This document shows positions 12,874 to 23,100 of a DNA stretch of 64,000 bases, one piece after another; the first letter of the stretch is position 1, and every line of letters begins with the position of its first letter. The notes beneath the pieces are model-generated. The model was not told where the DNA came from and did no database searches. It saw nothing but the letters and a program-made list of their open reading frames with translations. This stretch comes from Dicaeum eximium (taxonomy: Eukaryota; Chordata; Aves; Passeriformes; Dicaeidae). The stretch covers positions 290,153-354,152 of the forward strand of contig VWZP01010309.1 in the NCBI GenBank assembly GCA_013396995.1, read 5' to 3'. The position numbers were made by a program, and so were the translations under genes.

Positions 12874-15715
12874 AAATCAAAGTTCAGAGGCTGAAACTGG
12901 TATCACATATGTGGCAGTTGTGCTGTTGCCTGCTGCTGGACTTACCAATTTTTTGTCTGGATTTCTTCACTGTTTCCCTACCTTACTAGATGTCAATCAG
13001 AAGAAAGAAGGAAAGTTGTTTGATATAAGGTTGTCTAAAGGAAGATAAACAGAGGAACATGTGTGTCAGATGGTTCCTTCAAAAAAAATTTCATCCAAGA
13101 CTATAAAGGTTATCTTGTGGCAGCATTATCTGAGTGCCTCTATCGGGGGCTCCTGTTCATCCAAATGCTCAAGAATTGTTTGTGATTCTTCCTGTGCTGT
13201 CTTCTTGCGTGCTCTCTGCTTTGCCTCCTGCTCTTCAATACCTCTGATCTTGACAGAGTGGAAAACTTAAATCTACAAATAAGTTTGCGAGCTCATTTTT
13301 GTTTGTGGTATTGATGTGTGTATGAACATGTTTGTGTGACAGTATATTGTCTGACATGGTGTGTTTTATTTTAAACATCCATGAGGATGGATTGAGAAGC
13401 CTCGTATAACACTGATTCTGAGGAATTGGATTTTTACTTATGGGAAAACAAAGTAAAATTACACTTAGGAATTGCTCCCAGCCTGTAGTACATCTAAAAA
13501 CAGTATTAGATTTCCATCCAGGATTTATTTGACCATCTCTGTGACTGTTCTGCTGGTGAGGAGAATAGCTTTGACTTTGAATGGGGTAAATTAGGCAAGT
13601 TCTGCTGTCACCTTTTAAAAATAAAATTTAATGAAGTTTTGATTTGTTCCTTTAATGAGTCATTGGTACATTGTATGTGTCTGTGTATATTGCTGTATGG
13701 TTTGTTATTACGAGGCCAAATCCTGACAACTTATTGCAAAATTGTTTTAATTTATTATTAATATTTTTTTGTTTTTCTCGTTTCTCCTGGTTTTGGAGCC
13801 TTTATAATTAGATATAATTAAAACCACAGGTTTTCAACTCCATTCTAACATTTAAACTCGTATTTATGGTACAACCCCTGGAGTTTTATTGTCATTCCAA
13901 CTATTTCAACTGCATTTTGAAAAAAAAAAAATTTTGCATCTGTTCAAATGCTGTGTCTACAGCTACCACTTCTAATCATCTGTTTTGCACAGTAATGTGA
14001 CATTTATTTTACATGATAAGAAACAGTGCAGTTTTATAGATGAGCTATTTAATATCCCTTTACAAAAGGTTGCAAGGGACCTTTTGCCTTGTACACTTGA
14101 AAAACAGCTTTCCTCTTTTTCAACTTGTCTTCCTCTGCTCCTCCATGCAATAGTCTGAAAGTGCTGCATGCTGTAGAACGAATTTGTAAAAAATGTTGTT
14201 GGCTGGCATTATGTAAAACCATATTTTCCCTTTTGGTGCGTATGTTCTGGTCCTAGCAATGTCCTTGTTTTACTGAAATTAACATTTTTATCCTCACAGT
14301 CTTTGGTATGTGATGGTGTTTTTCTGTCTTTTTTAATTGTTTTTTTTTTTTTTTAATTAGTATAAGGTTGATTGTTAAAATTAAGTGGCAGAAGGCTTCT
14401 TTCCAAATTATTCAGAGATCTTTTGCTGTAGAAATACATTTTGCTATTCTCAATTGCCTTTTTCCCTTTTTCTTTCATTGCAAACTACTCTAGGAAGAGC
14501 TTCTTTTAACAAAAAAAAAAAAAAAGGCTACGCTTGACTGATAATGCATTGCTTTGGATGGTGAAACATTATGAAAGTTTAATTTTTAATTAAATCTGAA
14601 ATACCAATTATAACTGAAAGAGATTTTAACCTGTTTCTTTTCAGACTGCCTGAAGTTACATTGTAGATGCTGAAATCACTGCACCTTAAAAACAAAAAGA
14701 TTAAGCCACACTGCATTCCTGTAAGTAAAAGCTTTTCCGGTACCTTTTGTCCGTATTTTTCCTCTATATGCATCCAAAGTGTTAGCACAGAAGCTGGTCT
14801 TGGATAAAGGTCAGAGTCCCCTTGAATGGGATTTAGAAGTTCAAAGGATGTTTTATTTAAAAATTAAAAAGGAACTTACATCTTGCAGATCTATAATTTC
14901 AGAGCACTGAATAGATCATTCTTCCCTGCTTTGTTTTGAAAAATATTAGGAATACTGTGCATCTCTGTTGACGTACAGTTGCTGTCGCTTTGTCAGGGAG
15001 GATTTTTGCACGTTGGTGCAGAGATAACAGAAAGTAGCAGAAGATTCCTTATAGCACAAAATACAGTTTATTCTCTTCTCATGATGTCGTAACAAATTCT
15101 TCTCCTTTGTATGATGAAAAAACAAACAACTTTCTGATGACATCACAGGGGACTTCAGCTGCTTTAGACTGCAGATGAAAGCAGAAATGCCCAATTCATC
15201 TCTGCTGTGACACAACAAAACAGTCAAAATAACATCTACGTCTCAGCAAGAAAGGAGTCTTTTTCTAAGAGCATAGTTATTCCATAAATGCAAGTCAGAT
15301 TGCACATCACTCTGATCTACCCTTATTTAGAATCTGTTTATTGAATGTATTTGGGTTAATAATTAAGATTTGGAACTTCAGTGACTGAACAACAGGCATG
15401 CAAAAGAGGATTGGAAAACATAGCAGATTCAGATACTCTTAATCAAATGAAATAATATATTAAAAAATCCAGAAGCTTGTAGAAAGAAGGAAAAATATCT
15501 ATTTCAGTTGAACAGGACAAAGCTGTGGAATATTACAAAGCAAAGCCAGTTTGTTTTCTTGTTTAAGATCAAAATGTGCAGTCTGTAATGAAATCTAGAG
15601 CCTTCTTCCAAAGTGGTACTTTTGTACTTCAGTTTTAAAATATTTTCACTTATAGATGGGATTTATCGTGCCTTTACCACCCCCAGCCCCTTTTTTTAAA
15701 ATATATTTTAATGTT
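12874..15715. other. Gene-free AT-rich stretch with A/T runs
   Basis: Contains homopolymers (15 T at 14340-14354; 15 A at 14511-14525) and no recognisable repeat body or exon. Open frames are below 95 codons and overlap on both strands. Confidence 0.55.
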
Positions 15716-15719
15716 TTAT

Positions 15720-16060
15720 TGTAAGCTAGCTGGAGGGTACAGTTACACTGTGGGCAGCTAAAGCCTTCGCCTCCAGCACACAGCGCCAAGCATGACTCAG
15801 ACAGGCAGATTGTGCCATTCTGGCTCTACTCCACTGTGTTTTTACATTACTGGCAAGGGCCGTGCCATTGTGTTGTTTAAATATTGTGTATTAACTGCAG
15901 GCTGTGGCCAGTGAATGGTATTTAACATTTTCTGTTCTTCATTGTTGAACGTGAGCAGCTTCCTTGGCCACTAGATGTTAACCTTGCAATTACACTGGTG
16001 AGCCGAGTTGAAAACAGTCATGGATTTGCTGGGTCCAGCAGCAGTTTAAAGGGAGGTGTT
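15720..16060. promoter_or_regulatory. Candidate conserved regulatory block
   Basis: A block of balanced composition inside AT-rich DNA. It holds an AP-1-type TGACTCA at 15793-15799, 'ttggccactagatgt' (similar to the first part of a CTCF core) near 15965, and several CpGs kept in an otherwise CpG-poor neighbourhood. It has no coding frame and matches no repeat I know. The call rests on texture and motif content only; no alignment with other species was possible. Confidence 0.3.
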
Positions 16061-16424
16061 CAGGGAAAAATGGGGGAACTGTCCTGAATCTGTGCATACC
16101 AAATTTCATGCTTCTCTTGCAATTTAGTGTGAACAACCAGGAAAATTTTTGTTGGAATGCAGAAGTAATTCTCTTTCCAAAATGCTGCAGCAGTGTAAAA
16201 GTAAATTAAGGCAAGTTGTTTGAATCCTTAGGATCCAGATGGTCACTAAGTCCTGCATGGACAGCCCAAGAAAATATAAGAGTAGCAATTGGTGCTGGCT
16301 GAGATGAGCATTTTTTAGTTGTATGTGACTCTAGATTTTGAAGGGGAAATAAATACACAAGTGTAAAACTCATGTTTAGGAAATATTTTTTGTTTCCTTT
16401 TTTTGTCAAGCGTCAAGTGCATCC

Positions 16425-16545
16425 ACACAGAGATGTTGAGTAGCTTTCTCAAGGTCCAAGTAATCAGTGGTCAAACTGGGAATGGAGTGTGGGATTATGA
16501 CTCCTAAGACTGTTCTGCCTAGGTCTTCTTTCCATTCCATGAAGT
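16425..16545 (-). repeat. MIR-type SINE relic, reverse orientation
   Basis: Reads as the reverse complement of the MIR core: 'gtagctttctcaaggtccaa', then 'tcagtggtcaaactggga', then 'gactcctaagactgttctgcc'. In intact elements this is 'ttgcccaaggtcacacagc', 'agtggcagagctggga' and 'gactcc'. Order and spacing are right, with many substitutions. Confidence 0.65.
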
Positions 16546-16730
16546 AAAGGGCCATATTTTTAATACTTGAGTTTCTTGTGCTAATAGCTTAAAAACCCAC
16601 AAACAAACAAAACTGCAACAACAACAAAAACACAAACGCCCCCACTTTTAAACTTGTAGCTGCTTTTAAGTTCTGTAGCCTTGGCACAGCCTGTCTCTGG
16701 AATACAGAAGAACAATATGAGGAAAGTTTT

Positions 16731-16768
16731 AGCACATATATCCTGTAAAAGCACATATATCCTATAAA
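16731..16768. repeat. 19-bp tandem duplication
   Basis: Two adjacent copies of agcacatatatcctRtaaa (16731-16749 and 16750-16768) differ at one base. This is a recent local duplication; no function is suggested. Confidence 0.9.
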
Positions 16769-17289
16769 ATGAGGATGTGGTTCTTGCTATACCTCTTGTC
16801 CATGTAAATAGTTGCACTAAAAATAGTGGCACTTTTTATAAAGGAAGGTATGCTTTAAGGATTTTTTTTGTTTCCTGTGTTTGCTGTAATCAGGTGTTTC
16901 TAATTGTAAGATCCTTAAAAAGGTGCCATTTGGCACCATGAACTTGCCATTTGGCCTTTCCTGTGTTAACCCGAAAACAGCAAAGAGAAAAGGCAAGCCA
17001 TATCCTGGTAGTTTTGTAATTTATTTCTTTAATTAAAGGGTGAAAATCTTGCTTTAATGTAGGGATGTCCATGAAGTGAGTGATTAATACAAGATGAGCC
17101 AAAATTTGTCTAATAAAAAATACTTGATATTTGGCATTAGAAGAAACATTAAGATACACATCACCTGGACACCTGTCAGACAGCTGCATGAAAAACTCCA
17201 CTTGCTGAATGTGGTACAGATATTCTCCTAATGTAAAAAGGTCTGTGGGCTGGATTCTTGCTATGTTGGGTTCTCTGAACTAAAGTCAT

Positions 17290-17385
17290 GTGGGTTGATA
17301 GGCAAGCAGATCTTTTGAGGTCAGTGGGACTACTCAAATACTTAACTTTAAGGATGTGGTTTAGTACTTTGCCGTTTGCAACTAA
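17290..17385. repeat. Ancient sauropsid interspersed repeat-like segment
   Basis: The phrase 'gaggtcagtgggactactca' is followed by 'aatacttaactttaaggatgt' and 'agtactttgc'. I recognise this series as an old repeat seen often in turtle, crocodile and bird DNA (consensus-like: 'tcagtgggactactcacatg', 'cttaagtgctttgctg'). I cannot name the family with certainty. Related short phrases occur near 24.61, 37.69 and 57.45 kb. Confidence 0.5.
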
Positions 17386-17624
17386 CCCCAAATAGGATTA
17401 AGTCCAGCATGAGGAGGTACCTCTGCTCACACTCAGTCTGCATGATTTTGGAATTAGACAATGACAGTACACGTATTGTGTGTGGAAGAAAAAGATGTGT
17501 TTTCAAAGCAATAGTTTTAGTTACTTTGCCATGGGCTGAGGGCAATAAGGAGTATATGCCATGTTATTTTTGTTAAAAAAGAGGTTGGTTTGTCAAGGTT
17601 TCAGCTTTACACAGCCTGATGTGA

Positions 17625-17835
17625 TCAGTGACCAAGAGATCTGGTGTTCTAATCTTTATGGGTACTGGATCAATGGACAAGTCATTTAACCTCACTGTGC
17701 CTTGTTCAGCAGATCACTGTTTCAATCTGGTTCAGACTGATACAGCTCTGTGAACATTACTGAATTTGTGAATTTGTGTTTGCAGAGATCTTAGGGGATA
17801 AATAGTAACCATTGTTATTATAAATAAGTATGTTC
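17625..17835 (+). repeat. MIR-type SINE relic, nearly full length
   Basis: The MIR landmarks occur in order: 'ctggtgttctaatctttatg' (equivalent of 'cctgggttctaatcccagct'), 'ggacaagtcatttaacctca' and 'ctgtgcctt' (core), then a 3' part with 'tttgcagagatcttagggga' and a terminal 'ccattgttattataaa'. The roughly 210-bp span is close to the usual 260 bp of the family. It is non-coding and strongly diverged. Confidence 0.7.
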
Positions 17836-19029
17836 TATAGACAAATCATGAGCAATGATTGTACAGCCACTCTTGGGGGTGATCTTTCACAAGTTGCTTG
17901 TGCCTTTGTTTAATCCCATCACTCAAAAGTAGCAAGGCCAACTCCAATTTACAGAAGTATTTCTCATGTCACTCTCCCCACTTTTGAGTATTTTATTGTT
18001 CATGTTGTCTCTGTTTCTTTGCTACTTTCCTCCATGCTGAGTTAACCTTGCATACCAAACTTTATTCCCTTTTTTTTTTTTTTTGCATTATACAGGAGAG
18101 GCATTTGTGTAACCTCCAAATTACAGAGAGCAAATTCATTTTGTCTAGTGATTGTTTGCTGATGATGTATGAAACAGACAGGAGACAGTTTGAATTTTCA
18201 TAAGTTCAATTGAGCTTGCAGGCATAAGGAAAGGAAGAGGCAGAACCCAAGCCAATGTGACACAGTAAGCTGGCATCCCAGAGTGCAGGCTGCATGTGTA
18301 GCGTCAGGATGTCAGGGCTGGGGAGGCCTTCGTCCATCACAGCACTGCTTTTAGATGAAGGAAGAGTTTTGAAGCCAAAACCAAGCACTACATGCTCTAC
18401 CATGTTATTTACAGTGCAAGAATCCTCATGGTTCTTGACGGATTTGGGACCTGTCCTTTCCTCTTATAACTTGCTGTTTTCGCTAGAATTTCAGGTGGGC
18501 TGAGATGGGCTTTGAGTCCATTCCCAGTTTCTGGTCCTCTGACAAAATGCAGTCTCTCGTGAGTTTAAGCCTTTTTTTTTAATGCAGATTGAGCTTGTAG
18601 AAGCTGTGCTGCAAATGTGAAATGAGTATGGAAGTGTGCTTGCTTTGAACAAGGATCAATGTCTTGGGGCCAACTATCCCTGAGGAATAGTGTTAGCACT
18701 AACAAAGAGAATTAATTTTGCCTTTTCCCCTTCCTTTACCAAGGCATTAATCCAGAAACTCATGGGGATAAATTCTGTCCTGATTTCTACCTATGGAACC
18801 CCAGTGGAAATGTGGAGAGGTCAAAAATATTTGTCAAGGCAGAAAATGTCCTAGAGTTAAAATTGTGGAGAACACAGAAACTGGTTGATTGGTATCTGGT
18901 CCAGGGGCAAGATATGTAGGAGTCCTACCTGGCATTATATGCTTCTGAAAGTGTTGCTTTTGTTGTACCTTAAGGAGAATATACTAAAAAAAAAAAAAAC
19001 AACTAGTGAGTGAAAATTTATAATCGAGA
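17836..19029. other. Gene-free stretch
   Basis: Unique sequence with a 15-T run at 18070-18084 and a 13-A run just before the CR1 relic that follows. No exon or RNA gene recognised. Confidence 0.55.
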
Positions 19030-19300
19030 GCACAGTGATTAATTGTTCTTCACGTCCACTGGGAGAAAGACCTAAAGAAATCAGTTCAATGCGCAGTGAA
19101 AATTACCAAGTTAGATATTAGGAGCCATGTTCTGGCTGTATGGGTTGTAAAGTGCTGGAACACACAAACTGTACATACTGTGGAAGCAAGGGAGGTTTCT
19201 TTTTTAAGGAATGGCTTAGAAAACCACATCCCAGAGTGTGCTGGAACTTCCCATACGACAGAGGACCAAACTGGATGGGTTCTGTTCCTCCTTGGCATTT
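19030..19300 (+). mobile_element. Degraded CR1 LINE 3' end
   Basis: Successive phrases match the 3' part of old CR1 elements in order: 'tgattaattgttcttcacgt' with 'ccactgggag', 'ccaagttagatattagga', 'ggttgtaaagtgctggaaca', 'ggtttcttttttaaggaatg' with 'gcttag', 'agagtgtgctggaactt', and 'aaactggatgggttctg' near the end. In younger copies the last phrase precedes 'aggtcccttccagcc' and the octamer tail, which is no longer clear here. This is the C-terminal ORF2 and 3'-untranslated region of a 5'-truncated insertion. The 90-codon open frame overlapping it is incidental. It is older than the pair at 25.7 kb. Confidence 0.8.
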
Positions 19301-19901
19301 ATCTGATTCATTGTACCATTTGGGAATGTTGGTATGGGGCAAGTACGTTCCTGATTAATAAAGCCTAATGTTCCCAAAAGATCTCCAGGGTTCTCATTTT
19401 TCCATCCTCTCATAACTGGAAAGCACACTGTGTCTTCAAAGATTTCATTGGGCTGCCAGCATTTTGCTTTGACCCTTCTTTTTTTTTTTTTTTTGAGAAG
19501 GATAGAGGAGGGAGTTGTATAGACACAGAAAGACATTTTCAGTCGTGGTGAGTCTGCAGGGGTTTCTTTCCAGTCAGTGCACAAATACTGATTTGTTTCA
19601 GTTACTGGTTTTTAAAATTTGGATTAATGGAGACACTGCAGGTATTGCCTGATACAAGCTCCTCTGATAAAGAACATGGAGACAGTTGAAAGTTGCAAAT
19701 AGGATTGATGATCAGAGCAAATATATAATGAGGCTGGAGTACAAAAGCCTGCTACAAAAAGGTAAATGTCTCAGGAGATTAGGAGCTTTGTAATTGTCTC
19801 TCTTTTCTTATGATTGCCTCTGTTTTCTGAATTTTCATGCAGACATCCTAGAAAGATGTTTCCACTTAATGAAACTGCAAATCTCAAACTGCAGTTGGCC
19901 A

Positions 19902-19927
19902 AGAACTAAGAAAATTTTCTTAGTTCT
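19902..19927. repeat. Perfect 26-bp palindrome without spacer
   Basis: The half-site is AGAACTAAGAAAA, followed immediately by its exact reverse complement; the centre lies between 19914 and 19915. The symmetry ends abruptly on both sides. A zero-spacer perfect palindrome of this length is expected by chance only about once in a thousand windows of this size. It could extrude a cruciform, or be a short snap-back duplication formed during repair. Confidence 0.95.
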
Positions 19928-20069
19928 CAGGTTGGTTTTAGTCAGTCTCATTCACAATTTAGCACAGAAAAGAAGTTAAAAGTTGGGAATTATTTTTTAT
20001 TAAATATCCCATGGGAGTTTTTTGTTTTGTTTTGGGTTTTTTTGGTTTTGTTTTCTTACAAATGTTTAA

Positions 20070-20141
20070 GGGGTTTTTTTGGGAGGTGGAGGGGTTATGT
20101 GGGGCTTTGTTTGTATGTTGCAGGTCTAGGGGTTAGGGGCA
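20070..20141 (+). other. G-rich run with quadruplex-forming pattern
   Basis: G-runs at 20070-20073, 20081-20083, 20091-20094 and 20101-20104 have loops of 7, 7 and 6 nt, which meets the usual G3+N1-7 rule on the plus strand. A further 'ggggttagggg' follows at about 20129. The flanks are (GT)-rich. Structure in vivo is inference. Confidence 0.7.
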
Positions 20142-23100
20142 TCAGCTGTATTGTACAAATGGGTAGAATCATTACTTTTTTCATAGATGGAAGCTCTTGT
20201 TTTTGCAGAATAGTGGCCACAGTAGATGAGGATAGGAAAATGGCTCTCTGGTGTGTGGTTGTTTTGGTATATAAAGGAGTATGGGCTGTGATTCACTCAT
20301 GTTAAAAAGGCATGGGAATATAAGCATTGATTCCCTGCATAGCACTGCTGTAGCAAGTTGCAGTAAAACACTTCAGCATTTCAGCACCTGAAGATGTTAT
20401 GGTGAAAGTGGAAAATCTTTCACTCCATTTATCAAAGCATTTGCTACTCCAAGATAAAATAAAGATTAAATATTATTGAGCAAGAAAGGTTATCGCAGAC
20501 CAGAGATGTCATTAGATAAACTATGAAAGGAAAAAGAGCAACACAGACCTGGCTTTTTCCTATTTTGTTCTACCTGAAATGAAATTGTTTTGCTAAACCA
20601 GTGTATAATGGGAGGGCCTCCAGAGACAGGCATTGTGGTTACTCTGTATTTACATCAGTGTCCCTGAGGACACTCTTGCTGAATCATTTCAAATTCCAGA
20701 GTCTGATGTAGGCCAGTCTGATGAATGTAAGTTATCCAAATTTTCTGGTCTGTTTTCTTCACTAGGCTAAATGGTCTAGCTCTGAATTTTACTATAGAGG
20801 ATCTTATTCTTACTGCACTTTCCTGCCGTTGCCCCTGAAGTATCTAGATAATAGATTAGGAAGAGATTTTAATCTGTTGTGCCAAAATTGGCCTGCTGTT
20901 TTTAACAGTTTCCACTGGCATGAAAGAGATCAGAATATTTGTTTTATTTGTTTATTTTTAAATAATAACCAAAAAGAAGTATTTGACTGTGCAAAATGTT
21001 TTGGTGTCAGCAATAACTGAAGGCATCTCTGAGTCAAAACCTGCATTAACAATTTTTTGAACCTGTTGCTTTCTTTGGCAGATTTTTTTCATCATATTTC
21101 CTTAGAAATTTCATTCTAGTTCATGCAGTGTTCTTATTGAAATTTTGAATAATTAAAATCTTTCATAGAACAGAAGAGTGTTATCTCATTTCTTCCAAGA
21201 GTTGCAGCAAGTAATCAAGAATCATGTGACTCTTACCTGCAGAACCTTCTCAAGGAATAAGGTGTATATTTCTCAACAGCAATGACAGCAGTTATGCATC
21301 AGATCACTGCACGTCCTCTCTGAATAGAAACCAGATTAGATCATGATCATGTGGCCCCAATTCATTTAGGTGGGGTATAGTGGCACAGTTCCCATGTATA
21401 GAATTTGTAAGATCAGACCATCAATGGAAAAATCGGAGTCAGAGACAGATGAATTCTCATCTCTTCCCAGTTCCTTTTTCCATTCATTAGTGTTTCAAGT
21501 GAAGAGGATAATCTGTTTTGTCATGTCTGTTGCCCTGTTTTAATACATGACCAACCTTCTTATGTCTGAGTGGCTGTCACTTCCCCAGAACAAGTGGTAC
21601 TGGATTCCTGAGGCAAACAGCTCTACAGTGATCATCCTCTGGGGTGAATTTAGGGCCTTACTGACAGCTTTAGCCTGCATGTTGTTAGCAACCAGAGGGA
21701 AGTTCCAGAGGTCAGGGCATCACAAAAGCCTGAGGAATGCAGAGAGAGGATGCTGAGGGACCCAGGAACCAGCTGACCAGGAAGGTATAGAATTAAATCA
21801 GTCTACCAACTCGACTGGAAGTATAGCATGTTTAGAAGTGAAAGAATCCCTGAGTCGATAAGCAAGGTTGCTGTAGGTAGTGATACTCATGGATGGCACC
21901 TGAATGTAAGTTTTGATTCCTCATAACTGTTTCAATCCTGCAGGAAGGAAAGGATTATTCTTTTGACTTTTGCAAGGGCTTAAGTGCTATTTAATTTGTC
22001 TTGGTGCCTCTTGGCCATGTGACATCACTCAAGAAACGATCCCATTTGTGGTTTCTTCCTGTGTCAGAAATTGGTGTATTACTACTTCTCAGCTTCTTTG
22101 TGTGTGTGTGGCTTAGAAAATACTGCTCTTCTACAGCTACATCTGCCCTTCCTCTGATCATGATTGCCATTCAAGAACACATTTGTCACGGCAAACTCTT
22201 GTTCACTTTAGCAGTCTTTGTTATGCTGTGGTGTCCTTGTGCCTACATGCTGATACTCATGGCTCCAGAATGGCACTGAAGAGCACATTCAGATATTAGT
22301 ACAGCTCTAGATGTCTAGCAAAGACTTAATTTCTTCACGATACCAGTCATGGTCACCTCAAGTGTTTTCCTGCCCTGTCCAGGGAACTGTCCTTTGGCAA
22401 GAGTTCAGGAAAATTCTTAGTGTAGGAAGGTAATCCCGACTAATAGTTATGATTATAATCTATAACAAATATAAATAGATATGTTTTGGACTGGTATTGA
22501 ACCAAAGCTTTGCATTCAGATAGTCCCTGGACTTCTGTGATGCTCAAAACATCATTCTCTTCTCATATGTAAATCTCAGACTATTGCAAAGATATGGAAA
22601 TAGGTGGTGAGAGGACACTGTGCTACCAGGTCCAAAGCAAGCTGCAGTAACACTGAGGTGCAGGACTCCAAGTGGAATTCAAACTCTGGAGTTAGGGGCT
22701 TTCTGCAGCACATGGCATGTATTAAGGGCAAAGGGAACCATCTTGTTGGATGGGGTTCAGCCTAGAGACAACCAGAGGGAAGCTCTAGAGACTAAAGATT
22801 TGGTGATTCTTCCATGGACAGGATTTCTTACCAGAAAGGTGTTTTTCCTTACTGCAATCCATTCATGTCCTAGAGAATTCCAAATGTGCAAGGTACATTT
22901 TACTTTTTTACAAATGCGTTTTCTATCCCCTTATAGAATTTGCCTTTCATCAACATGAGATAGCCAGAATTTTCCTGTGCCTTAGAATGGTGGAAAACAA
23001 TTCTGATGCCCTGCATTGTCAGACTGTCAGTGGCACAGTTTTCTATGTGATTGTCTTCATTATGACTTAATTACATTTAAAAGCATGTAATTTCTAAAAA

